This document shows positions 8,690-17,631 of a DNA stretch of 64,000 nt, in pieces (within the stretch, counting starts at the first letter, position 1; every line of letters begins with the position of its first letter). The translations under genes and the position numbers were made by a program. The notes under the pieces are model-generated. The model ran no database searches, had not been told where the DNA came from, and saw only the letters and a list, made by a program, of their open reading frames with translations. Source of the DNA: Rohdeia mirabilis (GTDB taxonomy: Bacteria > Planctomycetota > UBA1135 > GCA-002686595); assembly GCA_007750655.1 (NCBI GenBank), contig CP036290.1:868001-932000 (forward strand), in the 5' to 3' direction.

Positions 8690-9715
8690 ATGACCGTGCG
8701 CGTCGGAGTCTGCGGCCTCGGCTTCATGGGGCGGACGCACCTTCTGGCCTACGCGAGCGCGCGGGCGGCTGGCTTCGAGGTCGAGGTGACCGCCGTCGCC
8801 GATCGCAACGCGCACAAGCGCCGCGGCGAACTGGAGGTGGGCGGGAACATCGAGACCGGCGGCGCGGACGGCCCGTTGTTCGACGCCGACACGGTCGCCG
8901 GCTTCGAGGATCCGTTCGAGCTCGTGCGCCGCGCCGACGTCGACCTGGTCTCGATCTGTACGCACACGCCGTCGCACGTGGATCTGGCGATCGCGGCGCT
9001 CGAGAGTGGCAAGCACGTGCTGGTCGAGAAGCCGGTGGCGCTCGCCAGCGCGGACGTCGAACGCCTCGTGGCCGCACGCGATCGGACCGATCGCTTCGCG
9101 GTGCCGGGCATGTGCATCCGCCACTGGCCCGGTTGGCGCGAACTGAAGGAGCGCATCGCGAGCGGCGAACTGGGCGCTCTGCGCAGCTTGGCGGTCCGGC
9201 GACTGTCGCCCGCTCCCGGCTGGGGCGCGCGGCACTACGGCGACGCGTCGAGCACCGGCGGCGCGCTGTTCGATCTGCACGTCCACGACGCGGACTTCGT
9301 GCACTGGTGTCTCGGGGCGCCGGCGCGTGTGCGAGCTGCCGGCACGCGCGATCACGTCTTCGCGACCTACGCGTTCGACGCGGGGCCGGGAGCGGGCGCG
9401 GCCGTCAGCGCCGAGGGAGGCTGGGACCTGCCCGGCGCCTTCCCGTTCCACATGGGCTATCTGGCCGTGTTCGAGGGCGGGACCCTGGGCTTCGACAGCG
9501 CGGCGGGCGAGCGCGCCTTCTGCGAGGTGCGCCCGGACGACGACGCGCCGCGCGTGCTGCCGCTCGAGAGCGGAACCGGCTACGAACACGAGGTGCGCGC
9601 CCTGCTGCGGGGGATCGCGGCGGGCGAGTTGGAGCCGAGCCAGCGCACGGCCCTGGACGACGCGGTGGCGGTGACGCGCACGCTCGAGGCCGAGGCGCGC
9701 TGTCTGGACGGCTGA
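8690..9715 (+). CDS. Gfo/Idh/MocA-family NAD(P)-dependent oxidoreductase (cytosolic)
   Basis: 341 residues. The N-terminal Rossmann fold starts VRVGVCGLGFMGRTH, followed by SICTHTPSH and the diagnostic E-K-P motif (HVLVEKPVAL) around residue 120. The C-terminal half contains the GGALFDLHVHDADFVHW region of the family's substrate domain. There is no signal peptide, in contrast to the exported homologue at 27917-29278. It shares an apparent operon with the sugar isomerase upstream. Reaction: NAD(P)-linked oxidation or reduction of a sugar, polyol or keto-sugar; substrate not determinable. Confidence 0.87.
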   Translation: MTVRVGVCGLGFMGRTHLLAYASARAAGFEVEVTAVADRNAHKRRGELEVGGNIETGGADGPLFDADTVAGFEDPFELVRRADVDLVSICTHTPSHVDLAIAALESGKHVLVEKPVALASADVERLVAARDRTDRFAVPGMCIRHWPGWRELKERIASGELGALRSLAVRRLSPAPGWGARHYGDASSTGGALFDLHVHDADFVHWCLGAPARVRAAGTRDHVFATYAFDAGPGAGAAVSAEGGWDLPGAFPFHMGYLAVFEGGTLGFDSAAGERAFCEVRPDDDAPRVLPLESGTGYEHEVRALLRGIAAGELEPSQRTALDDAVAVTRTLEAEARCLDG

Positions 9716-9725
9716 CCCGGTGAAG

Positions 9726-9746
9726 TGGACCAGTTCGACCGGTCCA
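9726..9746. terminator. Weak hairpin between convergent genes
   Basis: TGGACC (9726-9731) pairs with GGTCCA (9741-9746) around a 9-nt loop containing TTCG. It lies just after the oxidoreductase stop and before the convergent esterase. Short stem, so tentative. Confidence 0.3.
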
Positions 9747-9826
9747 GAAGCCCTTCGAGCCTCGCCCGTGTGCTCGGCGTCCGGATCCCGCGCGCCCTTC
9801 TCGATCTCGTGCGCGCGCGCCCGCCC

Positions 9827-10555
9827 TCAGGGCTGCTCGAGCAACGAACGCAGCGCCGACTCGATGGTGTCGGCCAGGCGCTCGTGTCCCGCGGCCGTCG
9901 GGTGCAGTCCGTCGGCCAGGTTCATCTCGGGTACGCCGCCGACGCCGTCCATGAACGAAGGCACGAACGTCGCGCCGGTCTCCTCGGCCAGCCGCGGATA
10001 GATGGCGTCGAACTCGGCGGCGTAGTCGCCCAGGTCCGGCGACATGCGCACGCCGAGCAGGAGCACGCGCGCGCCGGCGCCCTGGCTCTGTTCGATCAGG
10101 CCGCGCAGGTTGCGCTCGATCGAGTCCAGTTCGATGCCGCGCAGGCCGTCGTTGCCACCCAGTTCGATCACCACCACGTCGGGCTCGACCTTCAGGTTCC
10201 AGTCGTAGCGCGACAGGCCGCCGGCCGAGGTCTGGCCGCTGACGCTCGCGTTCACCAGGTGGAACGGGAGTCCTGCCTCGAACAGCCGGCGCTGCAGGAT
10301 CGCCGGGAACGCCTGGTGCTCGGCCAGGTGCAGGCCGGCGCCGATGCTGTCGCCCATCACGAGCACCGTCGGCGCGTCCTCGGGGATCGCGAGCGCCGGC
10401 GGGGGAGCGGTGACGTCGCTCGCGGGCGCGTCGAACTGGGCGCGGGGCGGCGCGGGCTCCGGCTTCGAGTCCGAACAGCTGGGAGCGACGACGAGCGCCA
10501 GGGCCAGGACGAGAACGGACGCGAGAACGGAGGCGTTGCGGTGAACGGAGCGCAT
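9827..10555 (-). CDS. tesA: GDSL/SGNH esterase, TesA-like (lysophospholipase/arylesterase)
   Basis: 242 residues from the ATG at 10555, with an N-terminal export signal (MRSVHRNASVLASVLVLALA) and a Cys at about 27 that may make it a lipoprotein, although the preceding residues (APS) are a poor lipobox. The SGNH blocks are all present: block I GDSIGAG (Ser about 70), a Gly in VSGQTSAGG, block III GGNDGLRG, and block V DGLHPTAAGH carrying the Asp and His. It should hydrolyse acyl thioesters, lysophospholipids or aryl esters in the periplasm. It is divergent from an ABC transporter pair, exactly as tesA is divergent from ybbA-ybbP in E. coli, which supports orthology. The 157-bp divergent spacer (10556-10712) should hold both promoters. 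Confidence 0.88.
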   Translation of the reverse strand: MRSVHRNASVLASVLVLALALVVAPSCSDSKPEPAPPRAQFDAPASDVTAPPPALAIPEDAPTVLVMGDSIGAGLHLAEHQAFPAILQRRLFEAGLPFHLVNASVSGQTSAGGLSRYDWNLKVEPDVVVIELGGNDGLRGIELDSIERNLRGLIEQSQGAGARVLLLGVRMSPDLGDYAAEFDAIYPRLAEETGATFVPSFMDGVGGVPEMNLADGLHPTAAGHERLADTIESALRSLLEQP

Positions 10556-10712
10556 ACACCGATGGTACGGCGCGCGTAGGGTCGGCGACCGGCCTTGTCC
10601 GCGCGCTCTCGGGCGCCTATTCCTTCGGGCCGCTCGTTCACGCCGCGCCCGCGCCGCACCGCGCGCCGGTCCCACCGCCAGTCCTGCCGCCGATCCGGTG
10701 GAACCCCACCCC

Positions 10713-11432
10713 ATGACCGTCGAACTCGCGTCCACTCAGATCGTCGCGCGCGCCCTCACGAAGACCCTGCCGTCCGGAGGGCGCGACCTCGTCATCCTCG
10801 ACGCGGTCGACCTCGCGATCGAGCACGGAGAACTCGTGGCGATCATCGGCCCGTCGGGCAGCGGGAAGTCGACGCTGCTCGGGCTTCTGGCCGGGCTCGA
10901 CCGACCCACGTCCGGCAGCGTTCTGTTGGCGGGGAAGGAGCTCGCCGACCTCGACGAGGACGCGCTCGCGCTCCTGCGCCGCGGCCGCGTCGGCTTCGTG
11001 TTCCAGTCGTTCCAGCTGCTGCCGAACCTCACGGCGCGCGAGAACGTGCTCCTGCCGCTCGAGTTGACCGGCGTGCCCGACGCAGTGCGGCGCACGGACA
11101 GTGCTCTCGCCGACGTCGGCCTGACCGAGCGCGCGCACCACTACCCGTCGCAGCTGTCGGGCGGCGAACAGCAGCGCGTCGCGGTGGCACGTGCGTTCTC
11201 GGCCGAACCGGACGTGCTCTTCGCCGACGAGCCCACGGGCAACCTCGACCACGAGACGGGCGAGAAGGTCCTCGGCCTGTTGCTGGATCTGCGCGCGCGG
11301 CACGGCACGACGCTCGTGCTCGTGACCCACGACGAACAGATCGCCGCGCGCGCCGACCGCCGCATCCACCTGTTCGGCGGCCGCATCGAGCGCGACGAAC
11401 GCACTCCCGCCGCCGCCGAGACCGACCGTTGA
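10713..11432 (+). CDS. ybbA: ABC transporter ATP-binding protein, YbbA/LolD-like
   Basis: 239 residues from the ATG at 10713; a GTG at 10698 is possible but less natural. All ATPase motifs are intact: Walker A GPSGSGKST, Q-loop FVFQSFQLLPNLTARENV, signature LSGGEQQRVAVARA, Walker B VLFADEPTGNLD and H-loop VTHD. The family (MacB/LolD/YbbA) powers mechanotransmission permeases of the FtsX type. The stop codon TGA overlaps the TTG start of the permease (TTGA at 11429-11432), so the two proteins are translationally coupled and presumably form one complex. Confidence 0.92.
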   Translation: MTVELASTQIVARALTKTLPSGGRDLVILDAVDLAIEHGELVAIIGPSGSGKSTLLGLLAGLDRPTSGSVLLAGKELADLDEDALALLRRGRVGFVFQSFQLLPNLTARENVLLPLELTGVPDAVRRTDSALADVGLTERAHHYPSQLSGGEQQRVAVARAFSAEPDVLFADEPTGNLDHETGEKVLGLLLDLRARHGTTLVLVTHDEQIAARADRRIHLFGGRIERDERTPAAAETDR

Positions 11433-13975
11433 GCGGTTCGTCGAACAGTTCGCCGCGTCTGGGCGCGGTCCTGCGCGCCGTCCTGGCGGAAACGCGAGCG
11501 TCGCGCGGCCGTCTGATCTTCTTCACCGCCTGCCTCGCGGTGGGCGTCGCGGCCGTCGTCGCGGTGGCGTCGCTCGTCGGGGCGTTCGAGTCCGGACTGC
11601 GCAGCGAGTCGCGCACGCTGCTCGCGGCCGACCTGCGCGTCTCGGCGCGGCGCGAACTGCCGCCGCAGCTCACCGAGGCCATGGCCACCGTGCCGCATCG
11701 CCGCGCCGACCTGCGCGAGTTGGCGGCCCTGGCCACGGCGGGGGAGGACAGTCGCCTCGTGGAGGTGAAGGTCGTCGAGGGCGGCTATCCCTTCTACGGC
11801 GAGTTGGGGCTCGAGCCGGCGTCGGCGTCGCTCGTGACCCTCGGCGCGGGCGAAGCCTTCGCGGCGCCCGAACTCACCGCGGCGCTCGGGATCGACGTCG
11901 GCGAAGCGTTCGACCTGGGCGGCGCCACGTTCACGCTGGCGGCGCTGGTCGTGGACGAACCCGACCGCCTCGACTTCCAGATGACGCTCGGGCCGCGCGT
12001 GATCGTGACGCGCGCGGGATTCGATCGCACCCAGCTCGGCACGGCCGCCAGTCGCGTGCGCCACTCGGCCTTGTTCGCGCTGGACGGCGACCCGCTCGAC
12101 GCGGAGGTCGCGGCGATCGGCGAGCGCTTGCGCGACGCACTGCCCGACGCCGGCTACCTGTCGATCCAGACGCGCGGCGAGGCCCAGCCGAACATCACGC
12201 GCTCGCTCGGCCAGGTGCGCAGCTACCTCGGTCTCGTGGCGCTCCTGTCGCTGTTGCTCGGCGGGATCGGCGTGTCGCAGATCGTGCGCGCGTGGTTGGC
12301 CGGTCGCACGCGCAGCGTCGCGGTGCTGCGCTGTCTCGGCCTGCGCGCGAGCGAGATCGCCGGCGTCTACCTGGGCAACGTGATCCTGCTCGCGATCGCG
12401 GGCTGTGTGGTCGGCGCGTTGCTCGGATCGTTGGCGCCGCTCGTGGTCGGGCGTCTCGCGCCGGACCTCTTCGAGGGCGCGCCGTCGGTCGGGCCACAGC
12501 TCGGAGCGATGGCGCGCGGCGTCGGACTCGGCCTCGTGACCGCGCTGTTGTTCGCGCTGCCGCCGCTCGCCGCGGTCTGGCGCGTGCCGCCCTCGTCGGT
12601 GCTGCGCGCCGAGGCCGCACCGCTGCCGGCGCCGAAGGTCGTGCGCGTCGGCGGCCCGATCGCACTGCTCGTCGGCGTGGTCCTCGCCGCCTGGGTGCAG
12701 AGCGAGAACCTGCTGCACGCACTGGCGTTCGCGGGCGGGCTCGCGTTGCTGACGGGGCTTCTCTACGGCGGCGCGCGCGGCATCGAGCAGGCCGCGCGCG
12801 CCGTGCCGCGCGGACGCCTGTGGCCGACGCTCGAGCACGGACTCGCCGCCTTCTCGCGCCCCGGCGCCGGAACCACGGGCGCGATCTGCGCGCTCGGCAT
12901 CGGCGTGATGGTCGTCGTGACCATGTGGCTCGTGCAGGACCGCATGAGTCGAGCCCTGCGCGAAGCGTTGCCCTCCGCCGCACCGAGCGTCTTCCTCGTC
13001 GACGTCCAACCCGACCAGTGGGAGGGCGTGCGTGCCGCGCTCGACGAACACGGCGCCACGGCGGTGAACTCGAACCCGGTCGTGATGGCGCGCCTGCGTT
13101 CGATCGACGGGCGGCCGGTGACCGAGCTCGCCGAGGAGAGTCGCGACTCCGGTCGCGCGGCGTGGATGTTCACGCGCGAGCAGCGCCTGACCTGGCAGGA
13201 GGAGCTGTCGGGCGACAACCAACTCGTGGCCGGCGAACTCTGGAGCGATCCGGACCCGTTCGAGGTCAGCGTCGAAGAAGGCTATGCCGAGGATCTGGGC
13301 GTCGGGCTCGGCTCGCGCATCGCGATCGACGTGCAGGGCGTGCCGATCGAACTCTTGGTGACGAGCATCCGCACCGTCGAGTGGGAGAGCTTCAACATCA
13401 ACTTCTTCCTCGTGGTCGAGCCCGGTGCTCTGGACGACGCGCCGCACTTCCGTCTCGCCGCCGCGCGCGTCGATCCGCCCGAGGCCGAGCTCGCGCTGCA
13501 GCGCACCGTGGCCGAGCGCGCGCCGAACGTCACACTCCTGCGCGTGCGCCCGCTGCTCGAGAAGGTCGCGGGCATCCTCGATCGCATCGCACTCGGCGTG
13601 CGCGGACTGGGCGCGTTCACCGTTCTGACCGGACTCGTCATCCTGGCGGGCGCCGTCGGAACCACGGCGGCGCGGCGGGCGCGTGAAGCCGCGCTGTTGA
13701 AGGCGCTGGGCGCGACGCGCGGCATCGTGGTGCGACTCTTCGCCGTCGAGTACGCCCTGGGCGGGTTCGTCGCGGGCGCGATCGGTTCGGTGGGGGCGCT
13801 GGCCCTGACCTGGGCGTTCATGGCCCAGCTCGAGCAGGTCACCGACGACCAGCCCCTGCCACTCCTGGCGGTGCCCGTCACGGCCCTGGTGACCGCGGCC
13901 CTGGCGACCCTCAGCGGTCTGGCGGCCAGCCTGCGGGCTCTGCGGGCCCGTCCGATCGAAACTCTGCGTGGATGA
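11429..13975 (+). CDS. ybbP: FtsX-like ABC permease, YbbP-like
   Basis: 848 residues, close to the roughly 800 of E. coli YbbP. The start is inferred as the TTG at 11429, overlapping the ATPase stop; no ATG or GTG gives the first membrane segment otherwise. Layout: TM1 (about residues 20-45), a periplasmic domain, three TMs (about 265-390) forming the first FtsX domain, a second membrane block including VVRVGGPIALLVGVVL and ICALGIGVMVVVTMWL, a second periplasmic domain, and a C-terminal FtsX domain (LGAFTVLTGLVILAGAVG, ALLKALGATRGIVVRLF) ending PIETLRG. This dual-FtsX layout is typical of mechanotransmission exporters or lipid/lipoprotein handling systems. Neighbouring TesA-like esterase suggests a link to envelope lipids. 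Confidence 0.88.
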   Translation: MSGSSNSSPRLGAVLRAVLAETRASRGRLIFFTACLAVGVAAVVAVASLVGAFESGLRSESRTLLAADLRVSARRELPPQLTEAMATVPHRRADLRELAALATAGEDSRLVEVKVVEGGYPFYGELGLEPASASLVTLGAGEAFAAPELTAALGIDVGEAFDLGGATFTLAALVVDEPDRLDFQMTLGPRVIVTRAGFDRTQLGTAASRVRHSALFALDGDPLDAEVAAIGERLRDALPDAGYLSIQTRGEAQPNITRSLGQVRSYLGLVALLSLLLGGIGVSQIVRAWLAGRTRSVAVLRCLGLRASEIAGVYLGNVILLAIAGCVVGALLGSLAPLVVGRLAPDLFEGAPSVGPQLGAMARGVGLGLVTALLFALPPLAAVWRVPPSSVLRAEAAPLPAPKVVRVGGPIALLVGVVLAAWVQSENLLHALAFAGGLALLTGLLYGGARGIEQAARAVPRGRLWPTLEHGLAAFSRPGAGTTGAICALGIGVMVVVTMWLVQDRMSRALREALPSAAPSVFLVDVQPDQWEGVRAALDEHGATAVNSNPVVMARLRSIDGRPVTELAEESRDSGRAAWMFTREQRLTWQEELSGDNQLVAGELWSDPDPFEVSVEEGYAEDLGVGLGSRIAIDVQGVPIELLVTSIRTVEWESFNINFFLVVEPGALDDAPHFRLAAARVDPPEAELALQRTVAERAPNVTLLRVRPLLEKVAGILDRIALGVRGLGAFTVLTGLVILAGAVGTTAARRAREAALLKALGATRGIVVRLFAVEYALGGFVAGAIGSVGALALTWAFMAQLEQVTDDQPLPLLAVPVTALVTAALATLSGLAASLRALRARPIETLRG

Positions 13976-13983
13976 TGGGCGTC

Positions 13984-14010
13984 CCAAGTCGCTCTCAGAA
14001 GGCGACTTGG
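13984..14010 (+). terminator. Hairpin after the ABC permease
   Basis: Perfect 9-bp stem CCAAGTCGC (13984-13992) with GCGACTTGG (14002-14010) and a 9-nt loop, beginning 8 bp after the permease stop. No U tract follows. Probably ends the ABC operon before the esterase gene. Confidence 0.5.
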
Positions 14011-14097
14011 AGCGTCCCCCGGGTCCGCGACCGGCCCCTCGCCCCCGGATTCTCCGTCCAATCGCTCGCCATGGGTGAGCGGGGTACAGTTGATCGG

Positions 14098-15522
14098 ATG
14101 AAGGGGTATGTCAGTCCGTCGTGTTCCGCCCTCGGGGGGGTCGGAACGTCGCTCGCCGAAGCCGTGGGGACGGTCGTGGCGCTCGTGGTCCTGATCGCCG
14201 CCTGGTGCGCGAGCAGCGGGACCGCCGTCGCCCAGACGAGCGGGACGCACCAGATCGGAGCGATGTCGTCGCCCACCGATCCGTTCCAACTGAACCCGGT
14301 CCAGTACTACGCGACGGGTTCGCTGTTCGAGGTCGTCTTCCCGAACATGCCGAGCGGGTTCCAGGAGAAGTTCCTGATCTACATCCCGATCGACAGCGTC
14401 CACCTCGGCCCGCGCCCGGTCCTCACCGTCTTCCACCCGTACGGTCAGAACCACTTCGACGCCTACGACGACACCGACCTGATCGAGGAGTGTCGCGCGC
14501 GCGGCTGGTTCTGCATCGCGCCCCTCGGAGCCTCGAAGAAGAGCTTCAGCTCGCTCGAGTCCCAACAGAACATCGAGATCGTCCTGCGCTGCGTGCGTCA
14601 GGCGTTCCCGGGCTGGATCGATCCCACGCGCTACTACGCCATCGGTTTCTCGATGGGAGCGGGCGACGCCGCCACCTACGCCGCGCGGCACCTCGATCCC
14701 TGGAAGCCGATCTTCGCCGGCATCTTCCTGCACACCGGAAGCCACGCGAAGGCCTACGAGTGGAACACGAACGCGGGCGTCCAGTGGGTGCTCGAGTTCT
14801 GGTTCGGTGGCACGCCGACCCAAGCTCCCTTCCGCTATGCCCAGGCGTCGACGGTCGAGCTGAACCCGCTGACGGGCATGGTGCTGCCCGGGCCGCACCT
14901 CGGTCGGAACCTGCACGCCGTGCCGTCCAACACGTACGTCGCGAAGGACGATCCGCTCGTCGACCTGAAGAAGCAGGCGAAGGCGCTGGTCCAGTACATG
15001 TTCACCTTCCCGGGGAACTTCGACTTCGCGGAGAACACCGCCGATCTCAGCGCTCTGCCCTACGCGCACTCCTGGGACGCGCTGGACCAGACGGCCGCGC
15101 TCGACTGGCTCGCCGGTCACCAACTGGCGCTGCCGACCGAAGGTGCGCTGCGTGCCGATCGCGACGACCAGTACTGGTACTTCCGCATCGAGCAGGACCA
15201 GACGGACGCGTTCACCGACGTCGACTGGCGCGTCGACGTCGCCGCGAACGAGATCGACATGACGAACACGGTCAATCTCGACACCGCGCGCATCCCGTAC
15301 GACCTGGTCGGTTTCGCCGCGGGCCCCGTGACCGTGCGGACCTCGAGCGCCGACGCGACGGCCGACACGTTCGTCCTCGACGGGATCGCGAGCGCGCCGA
15401 GCGCCGTCCAGGTCAACGGCAACCTCGCGACCACGGGCGTCGACTTCGACTACGACCCCGTCGCGCAGAAGGTGGTCCTGTACGGCGGCGCGCAGATCGA
15501 CGTCTGGACGGTCACCTTCTGA
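14098..15522 (+). CDS. Exported alpha/beta-hydrolase (PHB-depolymerase/feruloyl-esterase-like)
   Basis: 474 residues from the ATG at 14098; ATGs at 14071 and 13972 are also in frame, but 14098 gives a normal signal peptide (hydrophobic segment about residues 22-43, then SGTAVAQ as cleavage region). The nucleophile elbow is GFSMGAGDAA, and ALPYAHSWDALDQ carries a candidate catalytic His. The first half reads like a poly(3-hydroxybutyrate) depolymerase or esterase (RPVLTVFHPYGQNHFD). The last 110 residues look like a beta-rich accessory domain. It probably cleaves an ester outside the cytoplasm. Its 3' end overlaps the convergent membrane-protein gene by 11 bp. Confidence 0.78.
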   Translation: MKGYVSPSCSALGGVGTSLAEAVGTVVALVVLIAAWCASSGTAVAQTSGTHQIGAMSSPTDPFQLNPVQYYATGSLFEVVFPNMPSGFQEKFLIYIPIDSVHLGPRPVLTVFHPYGQNHFDAYDDTDLIEECRARGWFCIAPLGASKKSFSSLESQQNIEIVLRCVRQAFPGWIDPTRYYAIGFSMGAGDAATYAARHLDPWKPIFAGIFLHTGSHAKAYEWNTNAGVQWVLEFWFGGTPTQAPFRYAQASTVELNPLTGMVLPGPHLGRNLHAVPSNTYVAKDDPLVDLKKQAKALVQYMFTFPGNFDFAENTADLSALPYAHSWDALDQTAALDWLAGHQLALPTEGALRADRDDQYWYFRIEQDQTDAFTDVDWRVDVAANEIDMTNTVNLDTARIPYDLVGFAAGPVTVRTSSADATADTFVLDGIASAPSAVQVNGNLATTGVDFDYDPVAQKVVLYGGAQIDVWTVTF

Positions 15523-17014
15523 GCCCGGAGAGCTCGTCGAGAGCTGCTCGTTCGCCGGTGTCCGCCGAACCCGGCCGTCGCGCCATCAGCGCGAATCCCG
15601 CCACCGCGGCCGCCGGAGCGATGTGCGTGAAGATGCGCGGCCCGGCGGTCAGCCACTGCCACTCGACGTTGTACGGGCTGGTGGCGAGCACGAGGAAGTA
15701 GGCGCCCGTCACGCTGGTCCACAGGACGACGGCGAACAGGTGGATCGGCGCGCGGCGCGCGAACGCCGGGGCGACGGCGAACGCGACGAGTGCGAGGCCG
15801 GTGGCCGCGAACACGTGCTCGAAGTCGAACAGGTGCCGCTGCACGATGTTCGAGGCGGTCTCGACGAAGTGGGTCGTGCGGCGTTCGTCGACCGGAGCCG
15901 ACGCCAGGTGGTGGGTGAGTCCCCACCAACGATTCAGCGCCTGGTGGATCGCGACGACCACGACGGACGGCGCGAGGATCGTTCCGACGCGCAGCACGAA
16001 CGGTCGCGCGAGAACGGTGCGCACCAGCGTGCGGTCGCGATCGCGTCGGGAAACGCGCACCGCGACGGTGGCCAGCGTCCAGCCGACCGCGACGGCGATG
16101 CCCTCGGGTTTCGTCGCGACGAGTTGGAGCAGCGCCAGCATCTCGAGACCACCGCGCAGGTGACCGCGGAGCGTCTGGGCCACGAGCAGCAGGACCACGC
16201 CCTCGACCACCGGCGCCTGGCTGAGGCCGTGTCCCATGCCGACCAAGGCTTCGGGCGCCAGGCCGAGCGCGACCACGAACGGCAGCGTCCACCAGATCGG
16301 TGCGCTCGAGCGCCGCGCCACCTCCGCCAGTGCGAGGACCCAGAGCGGCGCGAAGAGCTGCAACGGGACGCGCACCGTGAAGTGCACGATCTCGCCCGCC
16401 CACGCGAAGACGTGCGCCTCGAGCAGCGCGCCGAGCCACGGGTACGCGGCCATGTGGACGTGCGAACGCAGACCTTCGATGCGGTCGTGCGGGAGGATCT
16501 GCGCGAGGTCGGCGCCCGTTCCGCTCAGCCCGTAGACCGCTTTCGCCTTCGCGGCCCAGATCGAGGCTTCGTCGCCCTGGAACACGGGCAAGTAGGTGGA
16601 GAGCACGATCCAGTCGATCGAGAACGCGGTCCAGATCGCCGCGAAGCCCCACCAGATCCAGCGCGTGTGGCGCGCCGCGTCCGTCCGCTCCGTGACCGAA
16701 CCGCCGACGGGGTCGTCGAGCACGCTCGGAACGCGCCGCGCGGCTCGGCCGAGCACGATCGCCACCAGCGCGGCGAGCGGCGTCCACCACCACGGCCGCA
16801 GCGCCACGTCGAGGGCGGCGAGCACCGCGCCCGAGCCCGCGACCGCGAGTGCGCCGCAGCTCCAGCACACCGCCGGCCACGCCAGCCCGAACGCGCGCAC
16901 GCCGAACGGGCCGGGTTCGACCGTCCGTCGTCCGGCGAACAGTCCGACCGCCAGAGCGCCGATCGCGAACTGGACCGCGCAGGCGATCAGGATGTGCCAG
17001 GGCGAGTCGGCCAC
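15512..17014 (-). CDS. Polytopic membrane protein, possibly GT-C type glycosyltransferase
   Basis: 500 residues with about nine or ten hydrophobic segments. A short loop after the third segment reads YLPVFQGDEASIWAAKAKAV; an acidic D-E motif at that position recalls the first-loop catalytic Asp of GT-C (GT39/ArnT/PMT) enzymes. A late TSPYNVEWQWLTAGPR resembles the arginine-containing motif of the same proteins. It is preceded by a GTG at 17014, two bases after the stop of the gene at 17017-17535, so the two are coupled. It may transfer a polyprenyl-linked sugar on the outer face of the membrane (inference). The 3' end overlaps the convergent esterase gene. Confidence 0.6.
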   Translation of the reverse strand: MADSPWHILIACAVQFAIGALAVGLFAGRRTVEPGPFGVRAFGLAWPAVCWSCGALAVAGSGAVLAALDVALRPWWWTPLAALVAIVLGRAARRVPSVLDDPVGGSVTERTDAARHTRWIWWGFAAIWTAFSIDWIVLSTYLPVFQGDEASIWAAKAKAVYGLSGTGADLAQILPHDRIEGLRSHVHMAAYPWLGALLEAHVFAWAGEIVHFTVRVPLQLFAPLWVLALAEVARRSSAPIWWTLPFVVALGLAPEALVGMGHGLSQAPVVEGVVLLLVAQTLRGHLRGGLEMLALLQLVATKPEGIAVAVGWTLATVAVRVSRRDRDRTLVRTVLARPFVLRVGTILAPSVVVVAIHQALNRWWGLTHHLASAPVDERRTTHFVETASNIVQRHLFDFEHVFAATGLALVAFAVAPAFARRAPIHLFAVVLWTSVTGAYFLVLATSPYNVEWQWLTAGPRIFTHIAPAAAVAGFALMARRPGSADTGERAALDELSGLRR

Positions 17015-17016
17015 CG

Positions 17017-17535
17017 TCAGCGCTCCTCGCTACCGCGCTCGACCTCGAAGAGCACGAAGCCGGGACCGGTCGCGGTCTCCACGAGGCCCGCCCTGTCCCC
17101 GGTGGTCGCGCCGATCATGTCGAGCACCCACAGCTCGTCGGTCGCGGCGACCTGATCGATCCGCGCGCGCCACTGGTCCGGTTCGGTGACGACCACCATG
17201 CGCGGCAGGGCGAGGAAGCGCGCCCAGCCGATGATTCCGTTGACCGGAACGTCGATCAGGGCGGTCGAGTCGGCGCGGGCGGGTGCGAGAACGATGGCTC
17301 CCGGATCCGTGTGGGTCTCGAGGGCTTCGAGGAGCGGGAGGATCGGCCCGAGCGAGATGCGTTCGCGCTCGGCCAGGGACGTGGTCCACCCGCGTTCGTG
17401 TGATCCTTCGGGCCACCGCTCGAAGGCGCGATCGGCCGCGCGCACGCTCGCGAACGCGAGCCAGCCGGCCACGAGCACGGCCAGGATCCGCCGCACGTGG
17501 AGGGCGCGCCGTGCGGTGCTGGGGGGACCTTGCAT
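17017..17535 (-). CDS. Small membrane-anchored protein coupled to the GT-C-like protein
   Basis: 172 residues from the ATG at 17535; the frame continues upstream, but this start gives a normal signal anchor (ARRALHVRRILAVLVAGWLA). The remainder is an exported globular domain of about 145 residues with alternating strands and helices (TDPGAIVLAPARADST, PRMVVVTEPDQW, TDELWVLDMIGATTG). It looks like the soluble periplasmic tail often found after GT39-type membrane domains, here as a separate gene. The stop lies two bases before the downstream start, pointing to a joint complex. No catalytic motif seen. Confidence 0.6.
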   Translation of the reverse strand: MQGPPSTARRALHVRRILAVLVAGWLAFASVRAADRAFERWPEGSHERGWTTSLAERERISLGPILPLLEALETHTDPGAIVLAPARADSTALIDVPVNGIIGWARFLALPRMVVVTEPDQWRARIDQVAATDELWVLDMIGATTGDRAGLVETATGPGFVLFEVERGSEER

Positions 17536-17631
17536 CGCGACGGAGTGTAGCTCGGCGCCGGCCGCCGCATCGACGGCGGGGCGCACGTGGGCGTTCGCGA
17601 CCGACCTCGTCGCGATCGGCGGCGGCACCGG

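Noticed and set aside
10595-11428. Long Arg-rich reading frame joined in frame to the start of the permease
   Set aside because: It runs antiphase through the ATP-binding gene, is almost all Arg/Ala/Pro, and the permease's membrane start lies at the TTG overlapping the ATPase stop.
11141-13987. Very long minus-strand frame opposite the permease
   Set aside because: Typical shadow frame of a GC-rich gene: Arg, His, Asp and Glu rich, no motif, and fully inside the real permease gene.
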